A stretch of 64,000 nt of DNA from Yersinia proxima. GTDB lineage: Bacteria > Pseudomonadota > Gammaproteobacteria > Enterobacterales > Enterobacteriaceae. The position numbers and the translations under genes are program-made. Every line of letters begins with the position of its first letter. The first letter of the stretch is position 1. Below, piece by piece: positions 1 through 8,618 of this stretch. Location: positions 372,001 to 436,000 of the forward strand of contig NZ_CABHYG010000004.1 in NCBI RefSeq assembly GCF_902170785.1, read 5' to 3'. The notes beneath the pieces are model-generated. The model was not told the origin of the DNA. It did not search any database and saw only the letters and a list, made by a program, of their open reading frames with translations.

Positions 1-414
1 TCCTCGCAGATCTCCAATGCCACCAATGGTATTGAACCACCGCGCGGCTATGTCAGTATCAAAGCCTCGAAAGATGGTATCCTGCGTCAGGTTGTCCCTG
101 AGTATGAGCGCTTGAAAGATGCTTATGAACTGCTGTGGGATATGCCAAATAACGATGGTTATCTGCAACTGGTTGGTTTGATGCAGAAATTCGTCGACCA
201 GGCGATTTCAGCTAACACCAATTATGACCCAACCCGCTTCCCGTCAGGCAAAGTGCCGATGAAGCAGTTGCTGAAAGATTTGCTCACCACCTACAAATTT
301 GGCGTAAAAACCCTTTACTATCAAAACACCCGCGATGGTGCTGATGATGTGCAGGAAGATATCCAAAGTCAGCCGGGTGATGACGACTGTGAAGGCGGTG
401 CATGTAAGATCTGA
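1..414 (+). CDS. nrdA: Ribonucleoside-diphosphate reductase 1 subunit alpha, C-terminal part (start outside window)
   Basis: This is the last 137 codons of the large subunit of class Ia ribonucleotide reductase, which reduces ribonucleoside diphosphates to deoxy forms in the cytoplasm. The frame is open from base 1 and reads SSQISNATNGIEPPRG, a sequence typical of enterobacterial NrdA. The protein ends in DDDCEGGACKI: the two cysteines of the C-terminal tail are the pair that shuttles electrons from thioredoxin or glutaredoxin to the active site. nrdB follows 85 bp downstream on the same strand, as in Escherichia. The 5' end lies outside the window, so nothing can be said about its promoter. 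Confidence 0.97.
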   Translation, partial: SSQISNATNGIEPPRGYVSIKASKDGILRQVVPEYERLKDAYELLWDMPNNDGYLQLVGLMQKFVDQAISANTNYDPTRFPSGKVPMKQLLKDLLTTYKFGVKTLYYQNTRDGADDVQEDIQSQPGDDDCEGGACKI

Positions 415-424
415 TTTTGAGTTC

Positions 425-464
425 AGGCCCTTCCGATGATCCCACAAGGGGTCATCACGGGCCT
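425..464 (+). promoter_or_regulatory. Intercistronic stem-loop between nrdA and nrdB
   Basis: AGGCCC (425-430) pairs with GGGCCT (459-464), and inside it GATGATCCC pairs with GGGGTCATC around an ACAA loop. There is no T-run after it, so it is not a classic terminator. It ends about 27 bp before the nrdB ribosome binding site. A role in mRNA processing or in setting the nrdA:nrdB ratio is inference. Confidence 0.5.
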
Positions 465-499
465 ATCTTCATTTGCCCTTTGCTGTCCCTGAGGAAATC

Positions 500-1630
500 A
501 TGGCCTATACCACTTTTTCGCAAAATAAAAACAATCAGTTACTCGAACCGATGTTCTTTGGTCAATCCGTCAACGTGGCACGTTTCGACCAACAAAAACA
601 CGCTATTTTCGAAAAACTGATTGAGAAACAACTCTCGTTTTTCTGGCGTCCGGAAGAAATTGATGTTTCCCGCGATCGTATTGATTACAACGCCCTGCCA
701 GATCACGAAAAGCACATTTTTATCAGTAACCTGAAATACCAAACGTTGCTGGACTCCATTCAGGGCCGCAGCCCTAACGTCGCCCTGTTGCCGCTTATCT
801 CTATTCCTGAGCTGGAAACCTGGGTTGAAACCTGGTCATTTTCAGAAACCATTCACTCACGTTCTTACACTCATATCATCCGTAATATCGTTAACGATCC
901 GTCGATTGTTTTTGATGATATCGTGACCAACGAAGAGATCCTCAAACGCGCAAAAGATATCTCAGCCTATTATGACGATTTGATTGAGATGACCAGCTAC
1001 TACCATCTGTTGGGGGAAGGCACCCATCAGGTGAATGGTAAGACTGTCGTGGTGAATCTGCGTGAGCTGAAAAAACAGCTTTATCTGTGTTTGATGAGTG
1101 TGAATGCGCTGGAAGCCATCCGTTTCTACGTCAGCTTCGCCTGCTCCTTTGCCTTTGCCGAACGCGAACTGATGGAAGGTAACGCCAAAATCATCAAAAT
1201 GATTGCCCGCGATGAAGCCCTGCATCTGACCGGTACTCAACATATTCTGAATCTGATGCGCAGTGGTGAAGACGATCCAGAAATGGCTGAAATTGCTGAA
1301 GAATGCCAGCAACAATGCTATGAACTGTTTGTTCTGGCCGCACAGCAAGAGAAAGAGTGGGCAGAATACCTGTTCCGTGACGGCTCGATGATTGGTCTGA
1401 ACAAAGAAATCCTGTGCCAATATGTGGAATATATTACCAATATCCGCATGCAAGCTGTGGGTCTGGGCATACCATTCAATACCCGTACCAACCCCATTCC
1501 ATGGATCAACTCCTGGTTAGTGTCTGATAACGTACAAGTTGCACCGCAGGAAGTTGAAGTCAGTTCTTATCTGGTCGGTCAGATTGATTCAGAAGTCAGT
1601 GCTGATGACCTGAGTGATTTCGAGCTGTAA
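500..1630 (+). CDS. nrdB: Ribonucleoside-diphosphate reductase 1 subunit beta
   Basis: Small, radical-carrying subunit of class Ia ribonucleotide reductase; it houses the diiron centre and the tyrosyl radical that is passed to NrdA. The product is 376 residues, the same length as Escherichia NrdB. Iron and radical residues fall in the expected motifs: D85 in LLDSIQG, E116 and H119 in SETIHSRSY, radical Y123 in the same motif, and E/H in [12 protein letters not shown]. The ATG at 500 (MAYTTFSQ) was chosen because GAGGAAATC precedes it and it matches the family start; an in-frame upstream start at 473 is not supported. yfaE follows after 3 bp. Confidence 0.98.
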   Translation: MAYTTFSQNKNNQLLEPMFFGQSVNVARFDQQKHAIFEKLIEKQLSFFWRPEEIDVSRDRIDYNALPDHEKHIFISNLKYQTLLDSIQGRSPNVALLPLISIPELETWVETWSFSETIHSRSYTHIIRNIVNDPSIVFDDIVTNEEILKRAKDISAYYDDLIEMTSYYHLLGEGTHQVNGKTVVVNLRELKKQLYLCLMSVNALEAIRFYVSFACSFAFAERELMEGNAKIIKMIARDEALHLTGTQHILNLMRSGEDDPEMAEIAEECQQQCYELFVLAAQQEKEWAEYLFRDGSMIGLNKEILCQYVEYITNIRMQAVGLGIPFNTRTNPIPWINSWLVSDNVQVAPQEVEVSSYLVGQIDSEVSADDLSDFEL

Positions 1631-1633
1631 TCC

Positions 1634-1891
1634 ATGAAATCTATTGTGACGTTGAGCACCAGCGGTGCTCGACTTAACCGCCCCGCTAACAGCCGTAACT
1701 TGCTAGAAACGCTTGAATATCATCAGGTGCAAATCGAATATCAATGTCGCTCTGGCTATTGTGGCTCCTGCCGCCTGCGCTTGCTGAAAGGCGAAGTCTG
1801 CTATCAGCAGCAGCCGCTGGCATTTATCCAGGCTGGCGAGATCCTGCCCTGTTGTTGTCAGCCAAAGGGCGATATTGAAATCGAGCTTTAA
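1634..1891 (+). CDS. yfaE: 2Fe-2S ferredoxin YfaE, diferric cofactor maintenance for NrdB
   Basis: An 85-residue plant-type [2Fe-2S] ferredoxin. Cluster cysteines are visible at C38, C43 and C46 (CRSGYCGSC) with the fourth in the CCCQP motif near residue 74. In Escherichia YfaE reduces the NrdB diiron site so that the tyrosyl radical can be regenerated. Its start lies 3 bp after the nrdB stop, so the three genes form one operon nrdA-nrdB-yfaE. The length is normal for the family. Confidence 0.95.
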   Translation: MKSIVTLSTSGARLNRPANSRNLLETLEYHQVQIEYQCRSGYCGSCRLRLLKGEVCYQQQPLAFIQAGEILPCCCQPKGDIEIEL

Positions 1892-2091
1892 TATACCCGT
1901 CATACTTCAAGCTGCTTGTGCGTTGGCTGCCTTCGTTCACCCCAGTCACTTACCAGTGTAAGCTCCTGAGGATTAATGAGCCTCATCCTTGAGGCTCACC
2001 CTGCGGGCTAGCATAAATGCTGTTCAAATCGGTTCCCGACCAATTTGTTGCTCAGTTGCCGCCTTCCTGCAACTCGAATTATTTAGGGTAT
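1892..2091. repeat. ERIC-type intergenic repeat, expanded copy
   Basis: The block starts TATACCCGTCATACTTCAAG and ends TGCAACTCGAATTATTTAGGGTAT, the typical inverted ends of Yersinia ERIC elements, and contains CACCCCAGTCACTTAC and TGTAAGCTCCTGAGG, close to the ERIC core used for ERIC-PCR. It is about 70 bp longer than the usual 127 bp: an extra segment (about 1978-2060, with TGAGGCTCACCCTGCGGG) sits inside it. It fills most of the gap between yfaE and ecotin. Confidence 0.85.
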
Positions 2092-2186
2092 CAAATAGAT
2101 AAATCAGCCAATCGGATTTCACCTATAATCAGCCTGTTGAATAGATGATATTTTTGCATCTGGAATTAAAATCATAGGGACAAAAG

Positions 2187-2693
2187 ATGAAAAGACTGTC
2201 AATCGCCATAACCAGCCTGTTAATGGCCGCCTCTGCCAGTACTATTGCCGCTACAGAGCCGCCACTTAATCAACAACAGCCGTTAGAGAAGATTGCGCCT
2301 TATCCACAAGCTGAAAAAGGCATGAGCCGCCAGGTCATTTTCCTCGAGCCACAAGAAGACGAAAGCCGCTTCAAAGTTGAATTGCTCATCGGTAAAACCA
2401 TTGAAGTTGACTGCAATCGCCATATGCTCGGTGGCAATCTGGAAACCAGAACCTTGTCGGGCTGGGGCTTTGACTATTTGGTGATGGATAAAATCTCCGA
2501 ACCCGCCTCAACCATGATGGCTTGCCCGGATAACACCCGCCGTCCACAATTTATCGCCGCCAATCTGGGTGATACCGCCATGCAGCGCTATAACAGTCGC
2601 TTGCCAATTGTGGTTTATGTACCGCAGGGCGTTGATGTGAAATACCGGATTTGGGAAGCAGGAAAAGACGTTAGAAGTGCGCAGGTGAAGTAA
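2187..2693 (+). CDS. eco: Ecotin, periplasmic serine protease inhibitor
   Basis: A 168-residue precursor of ecotin, a dimeric periplasmic inhibitor of trypsin-fold proteases. Residues 1 to about 22 form a Sec signal peptide ([18 protein letters not shown]...AA). The mature part has the ecotin signatures [30 protein letters not shown] and STMMACPD; the last carries the reactive-site methionine, and the two cysteines of the family disulfide are in VDCN and MACP. The C-terminus [21 protein letters not shown] is the dimer-forming strand region. The gene stands alone: an ERIC repeat lies upstream and a terminator follows. Confidence 0.97.
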   Translation: MKRLSIAITSLLMAASASTIAATEPPLNQQQPLEKIAPYPQAEKGMSRQVIFLEPQEDESRFKVELLIGKTIEVDCNRHMLGGNLETRTLSGWGFDYLVMDKISEPASTMMACPDNTRRPQFIAANLGDTAMQRYNSRLPIVVYVPQGVDVKYRIWEAGKDVRSAQVK

Positions 2694-2716
2694 ATCGCGC
2701 TAACAACGATATTAAC

Positions 2717-2746
2717 AAAAGGCAGAACACAGATTCTGCCTTTTTC
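2717..2746 (+). terminator. Rho-independent terminator after ecotin gene
   Basis: AAAAGGCAGAA, a short loop, then TTCTGCCTTTTT: an 8-bp G/C-containing stem with a T-run, 24 bp after the ecotin stop. The A-run on the left means it can also work for the convergent yfaY gene. Confidence 0.9.
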
Positions 2747-2755
2747 GTTGTCACG

Positions 2756-3973
2756 CTATAGTACCCGCAATGGTAGCCGCAAAGTCTCAACCACTTCCAG
2801 CCAGCCGTGCTGACCACAAATCGAGTCACTCTTTTTTAACCAGCGGCGCAACATATCTAATGCCAGCATGGCACTACTTTCCTGACGAATGCGCAAACCA
2901 TGTCGGCTGGCCTGATAACGCACCGTCTGAGCAAAAGTTCCATCAGGGGTATGCAGCGCAACACTCAGACAATCATGTTGCATGGCACCTACCGCCAGCA
3001 CCACTTGCGCACCACATAGCATCGATAATGACTGCGCGCGACCCGCCACCTCGGCTAATGGCTCCTGACAATGGGCCGGTAGCAGCTCGCCCCCAGCCAA
3101 GGGTGCTGCGGCGCTTTGTAATTGCCAGTGCAGCAAGCCAGCGGTAAATTGTTCACTAACTGCCAACAATAATCCACGGTGGGTCAATTGCTCACTCAAC
3201 AATGCCGGTAAACCGCGCGTGCCTTCGAATATCGTGCTATCACCCGCCACTGCCCTGACCTGCTGCCAGACCGCTTCCATCGCCGCTTGCTGCGAAGCTG
3301 GCCCGGTGAGTTTCAACTCAATAATAGGTGCAGATGAGCGATAGCCAAGCACTGCGCCGTCCGGGAGAGATAATGAGTCCAATTCGAGGGCCAAATCACT
3401 TTCTGAGCGACCAAAGGTGGTCATGCGCAAACACAATGGCGGCTCTGCCACATCAAAATGTTGACGTAAGCGCGGCATAATCTGCTGTTCAACCATCACT
3501 TTAAATTCTGACGGCACACCAGGGGTGAAAAACATCAGGCATTTATTGAGCCGTAAAGCGAAACCGCAGGCAGTTCCAACCGGGTTATCCAGCATTTCCG
3601 CATTCGCCGGAATATGGGCTTGTTTACGGTTAGTCGATGACATCACGCGACCGCGTTCTTGAAAGAAAGCCTCCATCCGCGCAATCCATTCTGGATGCTC
3701 AATCAGTTCCGTCCCGGCAGCACGTGCTGCTGCCAGCGCGCTCAAGTCATCACTGGTCGGCCCAAGGCCGCCATTAACAATCAACACATCAGCCACCTGA
3801 CTCCGCTCCGTCAGCACCTCAATAAGAGCGGAAAGTGAATCACCGACGGTTTCCCGACTGCTGATTGGCAATCCCTGATTAAATAGATAATCTGCCAACC
3901 ATGCCGCGTTGGTATCAATAATCTGCCCATGCAGCACTTCATCCCCGGTACTCAACATTTCAACTCTGATCAT
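2756..3973 (-). CDS. yfaY: CinA-like protein YfaY (molybdopterin-binding domain, PncC-related)
   Basis: A 405-residue CinA-family protein. The N-terminal MoCF-biosynthesis-like domain shows VEMLSTGDEVLHGQIIDTN and the motif NGGLGPTSDDLS; SNRKQAHIP and FTPGVPSEFK follow, as in Escherichia YfaY. The C-terminal part resembles the PncC (NMN deamidase) domain in position but its motifs are degenerate, so enzymatic activity there is doubtful, as in the Escherichia protein. The start ATG at 3973 matches the family N-terminus. It converges with ecotin and diverges from tyrP. Confidence 0.92.
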   Translation of the reverse strand: MIRVEMLSTGDEVLHGQIIDTNAAWLADYLFNQGLPISSRETVGDSLSALIEVLTERSQVADVLIVNGGLGPTSDDLSALAAARAAGTELIEHPEWIARMEAFFQERGRVMSSTNRKQAHIPANAEMLDNPVGTACGFALRLNKCLMFFTPGVPSEFKVMVEQQIMPRLRQHFDVAEPPLCLRMTTFGRSESDLALELDSLSLPDGAVLGYRSSAPIIELKLTGPASQQAAMEAVWQQVRAVAGDSTIFEGTRGLPALLSEQLTHRGLLLAVSEQFTAGLLHWQLQSAAAPLAGGELLPAHCQEPLAEVAGRAQSLSMLCGAQVVLAVGAMQHDCLSVALHTPDGTFAQTVRYQASRHGLRIRQESSAMLALDMLRRWLKKSDSICGQHGWLEVVETLRLPLRVL

Positions 3974-4092
3974 TTTCTTCTCCGTTGGTGCTTATACATT
4001 CACTTTATGAAGCTCCCTGCCTAAACACAATCGTTATCCATTATCAGAATGAATAACAATGGCAAAAGCCTCTATTTCCGCACCTGAATCAC

Positions 4093-4110
4093 CGTAATTA
4101 TAAGTTTACA
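4093..4110 (+). promoter_or_regulatory. Candidate TyrR box upstream of tyrP
   Basis: CGTAAT-N6-TTTACA resembles the TyrR box TGTAAA-N6-TTTACA: the right half is perfect, the left has 4 of 6, and the key G and C are 14 bases apart (4094 and 4109). TyrR control of tyrP is known in Escherichia; the site here is inferred from sequence only. Confidence 0.45.
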
Positions 4111-4127
4111 CCTTGCGTAACGCCGAT

Positions 4128-4156
4128 TTGACACAAATGGAGCGATCTACTACCCT
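4128..4156 (+). promoter_or_regulatory. Candidate tyrP promoter
   Basis: A perfect -35 TTGACA (4128-4133), 17-bp spacer and a weak -10 TACCCT (4151-4156). It lies just downstream of the TyrR-like box, the layout expected for a regulated promoter. Confidence 0.45.
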
Positions 4157-4202
4157 GCTGCACTCAATAATTTCAATAAATTGTCATGTAGTAGAGGAAA
4201 GC

Positions 4203-5411
4203 GTGAAGAATCGCACTCTGGGCAGTATATTTATCGTTGCTGGCACCACTATTGGTGCTGGCATGTTGGCAATGCCACTGGCGGCGGCGGGAGTCGGTTT
4301 CGGCGTCACCCTCGCACTATTAGTTTTTCTTTGGGTATTAATGTGTTACACCGCATTATTGTTGGTAGAAGTCTATCAGCACGAAGCGGCAGATACCGGG
4401 CTTGGTACTTTAGCCAAGCGCTATCTCGGCAATCGGGGGCAATGGCTCACCGGTTTTAGTATGATGTTTTTGATGTATGCGCTGACTGCCGCCTATATCA
4501 GCGGTGCCGGTGAGTTACTGGCTACCAGCATCAGCCAATGGACTCAACAATCGTTTCCGACCTACCTCGGCGTATTGTTGTTTACACTCGTGGCCGGCGG
4601 TGTGGTCTGTATCGGTACTCATTCTGTTGATTTATTCAACCGCATCTTATTCAGCGCCAAAATTATCTTCCTGATAGTCATGCTGTCACTGATGATGCCG
4701 CATATCGAAAAAACCAATTTATTGACGTTACCGCTGGAGCAAGGGTTAGCGCTTTCTGCTATTCCGGTGATTTTCACCTCATTTGGTTTTCATGGCAGCG
4801 TGCCCAGTATTGTCAATTATATGGGTGGCAATATTCGCAAACTGCGCTGGGTGTTTATTATCGGCAGCGCCATCCCATTAATTGCGTATATTTTCTGGCA
4901 GTTAGCGACATTAGGCGCTATTTCCTCCCATACATTTGTCGGAATATTGGCACAGCAAGCTGGTTTGAATGGTCTATTGCAAGCCGTACGCGATGTGGTG
5001 GCCTCCCCTCATGTTGAGCTGGCCGTTCACTTGTTTGCTGACCTGGCGCTGGCAACCTCATTCCTTGGGGTCGCCTTGGGTCTGTTTGATTATCTGGCCG
5101 ATTTATTTAAACGCCGTAATTCAGTGCGAGGCCGTCTGCAAACCGGCGCGATTACCTTTGTGCCACCGCTATTATTCGCGCTATTTTACCCACGTGGTTT
5201 TATTATGGCGCTGGGCTTTGCGGCGGTCGCATTATCCGTCCTGGCATTAATCCTACCCGCGATGCTGGCGTGGAAAGCACGTAAAATCCATCAGGGAAAT
5301 TATCGCGTTTGGGGTGGAAAACCGGCGTTGGCCGCCGTATTTGCTTGTGGTGTTCTGGTGATTGGCATTCAGGTAGGAATAGTGACCGGCGCATTACCCG
5401 CAGTCGGGTAA
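4203..5411 (+). CDS. tyrP: Tyrosine-specific transport protein TyrP
   Basis: Inner-membrane tyrosine:proton symporter of the aromatic amino acid permease (HAAAP) family, 402 residues, predicted 11 membrane segments. The N-terminal [20 protein letters not shown] and the segments [14 protein letters not shown] and [20 protein letters not shown] are near-identical to Escherichia TyrP. The start is taken at GTG 4203, preceded by AGAGGAAAGC and aligned with the family N-terminus; a longer reading from 4113 would overlap the promoter region. It is a single gene followed by a stem-loop terminator. Confidence 0.96.
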   Translation: MKNRTLGSIFIVAGTTIGAGMLAMPLAAAGVGFGVTLALLVFLWVLMCYTALLLVEVYQHEAADTGLGTLAKRYLGNRGQWLTGFSMMFLMYALTAAYISGAGELLATSISQWTQQSFPTYLGVLLFTLVAGGVVCIGTHSVDLFNRILFSAKIIFLIVMLSLMMPHIEKTNLLTLPLEQGLALSAIPVIFTSFGFHGSVPSIVNYMGGNIRKLRWVFIIGSAIPLIAYIFWQLATLGAISSHTFVGILAQQAGLNGLLQAVRDVVASPHVELAVHLFADLALATSFLGVALGLFDYLADLFKRRNSVRGRLQTGAITFVPPLLFALFYPRGFIMALGFAAVALSVLALILPAMLAWKARKIHQGNYRVWGGKPALAAVFACGVLVIGIQVGIVTGALPAVG

Positions 5412-5428
5412 TTCAGTCCATAAATACA

Positions 5429-5465
5429 AAAAGGCGCATCTCCCGTCAGGAGTGCGCCCTGCTTT
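5429..5465. terminator. Stem-loop terminator after tyrP
   Basis: AAAAAGGCGCA ... TGCGCCCTGCTTT: a GGCGCACTCC-type stem (5433-5458) around a CCGTC-containing loop, 20 bp after the tyrP stop. The T-run on the plus side is short, but the A-run gives a good T-run on the minus strand. Confidence 0.7.
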
Positions 5466-5487
5466 AATCAACACCACCAATATATTA

Positions 5488-5611
5488 GCCAAAGTCATTG
5501 GCGTTACAGCTAGGCAGCAAATGAACAAATCCCGATGAGCTGACTCATGTCAGTGATTCGGGTGAGTGAATGCAGCTAACAACGCTGTAGCGTCAAGGAC
5601 GAAGGATAATC
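5488..5611. repeat. ERIC-like intergenic repeat (AAATCCCGATGAGCTGA variant)
   Basis: CCAAAGTCATTGGCGTTACAGC ... AAATCCCGATGAGCTGACTCA ... CAGTGATTCGGGTGAGTGA ... GCGTCAAGGACGAAGG is the same sequence family as 58778-58915 and, in reverse, 46016-46157. It lies between tyrP and yfaZ; its end reaches the last bases of yfaZ. Confidence 0.8.
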
Positions 5612-6152
5612 AGAAGTTCAGGCCAGCGCCGATATACACACCATCCGCTACGCGATTATCCCGATGCCCTTCTTTACCTTCCATATTGATATAGCGATAG
5701 CCGACATCAACAGTTAATGGGCGGAATACATTCCAGCGCAGGCCGCCATTGGCTTCACTGTAGGACTTCATCCCGCTGGTCAGTTCTTCAGGAGCGAAAT
5801 AGCCTTCACCGTACAAAGTAAATGATTTGTTGATTGGGTAAGTTAACCCGCCACCAATGGCGACTGCACCACCACTGCTGCCATCTTCCGGTGACATATA
5901 AATGCCTTTACCGCCGACAGTTGCCATCAATGGGCCAAGCGGTAAGTTAAAGCCCAAACCTAACCCATAAACATCACCATCGTGGTCACTGCGCGCCCAG
6001 TTGCCACTGATAGCCAGGCCGCCGGTGTTAGTGCCCATACCAAAACCGAGGTTGGAATAATCACTACCCACTTCACCATTAAAACTTATTGCACTGGCTG
6101 AACCTGCCACAAGCAGCAGACTGGCTGCGCACGCGGCTAAATATTTATTCAT
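5610..6152 (-). CDS. yfaZ: YfaZ family outer membrane protein
   Basis: A 180-residue secreted protein with a clear Sec signal peptide (MNKYLAACAASLLLVAGSASA, cleavage near 21/22) and a body rich in alternating hydrophobic and glycine residues ending in VYIGAGLNF: a C-terminal aromatic residue after beta-strands is typical of outer-membrane beta-barrels. The family is known as YfaZ; its function is not established. It sits next to yfaY and tyrP, as yfaZ is near yfaY in Escherichia. An ERIC-like repeat runs up to its 3' end. Confidence 0.9.
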   Translation of the reverse strand: MNKYLAACAASLLLVAGSASAISFNGEVGSDYSNLGFGMGTNTGGLAISGNWARSDHDGDVYGLGLGFNLPLGPLMATVGGKGIYMSPEDGSSGGAVAIGGGLTYPINKSFTLYGEGYFAPEELTSGMKSYSEANGGLRWNVFRPLTVDVGYRYINMEGKEGHRDNRVADGVYIGAGLNF

Positions 6153-6505
6153 ATTATTCTCTCATTATCCATGATGTCACCTGTGAACCCATTCTCACTC
6201 ACAGGTTTTTCCGCCCCGAGTTTAACCGAAAAAAACCACATAAACACACGTAAAAACCGATTAAATACCACAGTATTTCAAATGATTGTAAATACTCATG
6301 CAATTGACATGTCTTATGTTAGCAATAGTAACGATAAGGTGTGCCTATTTGCTGAATACAGGTAATAAGGCTACAACTAGTGTGGAGATCAAAGAATAAA
6401 CCGCTGATGTTGTTTAAGTTATTATTTTGCCAATCGGACTTTTGGCGAAATCTCATACTGCAAAATACCCGATACGCAATCAATTCAACAGCCATACTGG
6501 AGAAA
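6153..6505. other. Divergent intergenic region yfaZ / katA
   Basis: About 355 bp, AT-rich, holding the promoters of two divergent genes. No repeat or RNA gene was recognised. An in-frame extension of katA back to 6380 exists but lacks a ribosome binding site and family similarity, so it is treated as leader. No OxyR site can be claimed by eye. Confidence 0.6.
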
Positions 6506-6508
6506 ATG

Positions 6509-7948
6509 ATGAGCAAAAAGAAAGGATTAACCACCGCAGCTGGTGCTCCTGTCGTTGATAATAATAATGTTGTGACTGCTGGCCGACGTGGCCCGATGTT
6601 GTTGCAGGATGTCTGGTTTCTGGAAAAACTGGCCCATTTTGATCGTGAAGTAATCCCGGAACGCCGTATGCATGCTAAAGGCTCTGGTGCTTACGGTACT
6701 TTCACCGTCACCCACGACATTACCCAATATACTCGCGCAAAAATTTTCTCTGAGATTGGTAAACAAACCGAAATGTTTGTGCGCTTCTCAACGGTAGCGG
6801 GTGAACGTGGTGCGGCCGATGCCGAACGTGATATCCGTGGTTTTGCTATGAAATATTACACTGAGGAAGGTAACTGGGATTTGGTCGGCAACGATACGCC
6901 GGTATTCTATTTACGTGACCCGCTGAAATTCCCGGATCTGAACCACGTGGTTAAACGTGATCCACGCACCAACCTGCGCAATCCAACTTATAAATGGGAT
7001 TTCTTCTCCCAATTGCCTGAATCCTTACACCAGCTCACTATCGATTTCAGTGACCGTGGCCTGCCAAAATCTTATCGTCATATGCACGGATTCGGCAGCC
7101 ATACTTTCAGCTTTATCAATGCAGCCAATGAGCGTTTTTGGGTTAAATTCCATTTCCGCTGCCAGCAAGGTATTGAGAACCTTATGGATGATGAGGCTGA
7201 AAAGTTGGTTGGTCAGGATCGTGAAAGCTCCCAACGTGATCTGTATGACGCCATTGAACGCGGCGACTTCCCGCGCTGGAAACTACAAATTCAGGTGATG
7301 CCAGAACATGAAGCATCACAAACCCCATATAACCCATTTGACCTGACCAAAGTGTGGCCGCACGGCGACTACCCATTGATTGATGTGGGTTTCTTCGAAT
7401 TGAACCGCAACCCGGAAAACTACTTTGCTGAAGTGGAGCAGTCTTCATTCAACCCTGCTAACGTGGTGCCCGGTATCAGCTTCTCCCCAGACCGTATGTT
7501 GCAAGGCCGTCTGTTCTCCTATGGCGATGCAGCTCGTTATCGTTTAGGGGTGAATCATCATCAGATCCCAGTGAACAGTGCTAAATGCCCATTCCATAAT
7601 TATCATCGCGACGGTGCTATGCGTGTTGATGGTAACAGTGGTAATGGTGCGACTTATGAGCCAAACAGTTTTGGTCTGTTCCAGGAGCAACCTGATTTCA
7701 GCGAACCGCCATTAACACTGGAAGGCGCAGCAGATCACTGGAATCACCGGGAAGATGATGATTACTACTCCCAACCACGGGCATTATTTAACTTGCTCAG
7801 TGCAGAAGAGCATCAGCGGATGTTTACTCGTATTGCCGGTGAGTTGTCCCAAGTTCCGGAAGAGATCCAACGCCGTCAGGTAGCACTGTTTGAGAAAGTG
7901 CATCCAGATTATGGTGCTGGGGTGAAGAAGGCGCTGGGGTTAAATTAG
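6509..7948 (+). CDS. katA: Catalase KatA (clade 3 monofunctional haem catalase)
   Basis: A 479-residue small-subunit haem catalase that breaks down hydrogen peroxide to water and oxygen. Distal His55 lies in [12 protein letters not shown], the distal Asn in [10 protein letters not shown], and the proximal haem-ligand Tyr in [14 protein letters not shown]. The motif [22 protein letters not shown] precedes the proximal site. Length fits clade 3, which lacks the C-terminal flavodoxin-like domain of HPII. ATG 6509 is 6 bp after GGAG; ATG 6506 is only 3 bp from it. Escherichia has no equivalent here. Many yersiniae carry a KatA of this type. No terminator is visible; a repeat element follows. Confidence 0.96.
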   Translation: MSKKKGLTTAAGAPVVDNNNVVTAGRRGPMLLQDVWFLEKLAHFDREVIPERRMHAKGSGAYGTFTVTHDITQYTRAKIFSEIGKQTEMFVRFSTVAGERGAADAERDIRGFAMKYYTEEGNWDLVGNDTPVFYLRDPLKFPDLNHVVKRDPRTNLRNPTYKWDFFSQLPESLHQLTIDFSDRGLPKSYRHMHGFGSHTFSFINAANERFWVKFHFRCQQGIENLMDDEAEKLVGQDRESSQRDLYDAIERGDFPRWKLQIQVMPEHEASQTPYNPFDLTKVWPHGDYPLIDVGFFELNRNPENYFAEVEQSSFNPANVVPGISFSPDRMLQGRLFSYGDAARYRLGVNHHQIPVNSAKCPFHNYHRDGAMRVDGNSGNGATYEPNSFGLFQEQPDFSEPPLTLEGAADHWNHREDDDYYSQPRALFNLLSAEEHQRMFTRIAGELSQVPEEIQRRQVALFEKVHPDYGAGVKKALGLN

Positions 7949-7968
7949 GGTTATTGTTGTAGTCGATT

Positions 7969-8615
7969 AGGTGATCAGGATCGGTTGATGATTGTCAGGT
8001 GATCAGGTTCGGTTGCTTGGTGATCAGGTTCGGTTGTTAAAACTTCAGTGTTTACTTAACCTCCGATGAACCAACCGGCAAAGGGGCCATAAGCGTGGCC
8101 CCTTATGCAATCCCGCGCTTGCGCGAGATATTGCCCTACGGGTAAACCGCCTGCGTCTTTCGGGCTGACGAGCCAGCGCGATTCGCATCCATGCTCAAGC
8201 GCGCTTTTCGCGGCCATCCTTGGCCGCTCCCTCTACCCTCCATCCTTGTCGGCAATATCTCTGATTGCGCTCAAAATCAAAACCCTAGCCCTTAGATTTT
8301 GATTTTCTCTTTTGACTTTAAAAGCACATTTGAGCAGCCGAGTGAAGAATGAAGGTAGGACGCGAGGCAGGGATGCCGAGCAAGGGCCGCTTGAGCATGG
8401 ATGCGAATCGGCCCGGTCCGTCAGCGAAATGATGAGTGAGGGAACCCACGCAGTGGGCAAGCGATACGTGCGAAAGCGCGGGATTCCACAAGGGGGCCGC
8501 TGCCCCCTTTGGCGGTTGGTTCATCGGAGGTTAAGTTAACTCAGTTGCTCTAACAACCGAATCGATCACCCAATCACCCAATCACCCAATCGATTAACAA
8601 CCGAACCCGATCACT
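7969..8615. repeat. Long palindromic repeat element, copy A (complete)
   Basis: Core 8054-8536 (483 bp) is bounded by a perfect 24-bp terminal inverted repeat (8054-8077 and 8513-8536, ACTTAACCTCCGATGAACCA at the left). Outside it on the left are three 18-bp direct repeats (7970, 7998, 8019) ending in TCGGTTG; on the right are inverted CAACCGA motifs (8554, 8598) and four CAATCACC-like repeats. Inside are many short hairpins, for example GCGGCC-ATCCTT-GGCCGC (8210-8227), CCCAC-GCA-GTGGG (8445-8457) and AAGGGGGC-CGCT-GCCCCCTT (8490-8509). Related copies lie at 50310-51012, 51676-51997 and 29102-29248. It fills the whole katA-menE gap. No transposase is encoded; short ORFs in it are not supported as genes. 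Confidence 0.85.
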
Positions 8616-8618
8616 AAC

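Noticed and set aside
962-1453. 163-codon frame opposite nrdB
   Set aside because: Antisense to a highly conserved gene; open by codon bias only. Similar long opposite-strand frames in nuoG, menD and pta are rejected for the same reason.
6380-6508. Longer N-terminus for KatA
   Set aside because: The extra 43 residues have no family match and no ribosome binding site; MSKKKGL at 6509 is the family start.
7969-8040. Possible CRISPR array from the GGTGATCAGGTTCGGTTG repeats
   Set aside because: Only three short repeats with 3-10 bp between them, mirrored by inverted copies on the other side of the element, and no cas genes.
8312-8539. 75-codon frame and its overlapping opposite-strand frames inside repeat copy A (a similar frame lies at 50457-50753 in copy B)
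   Set aside because: The reading frame follows the repeat sequence, lacks a ribosome binding site, is interrupted by the 66-bp module in copy B, and the base changes between copies preserve stems rather than amino acids.
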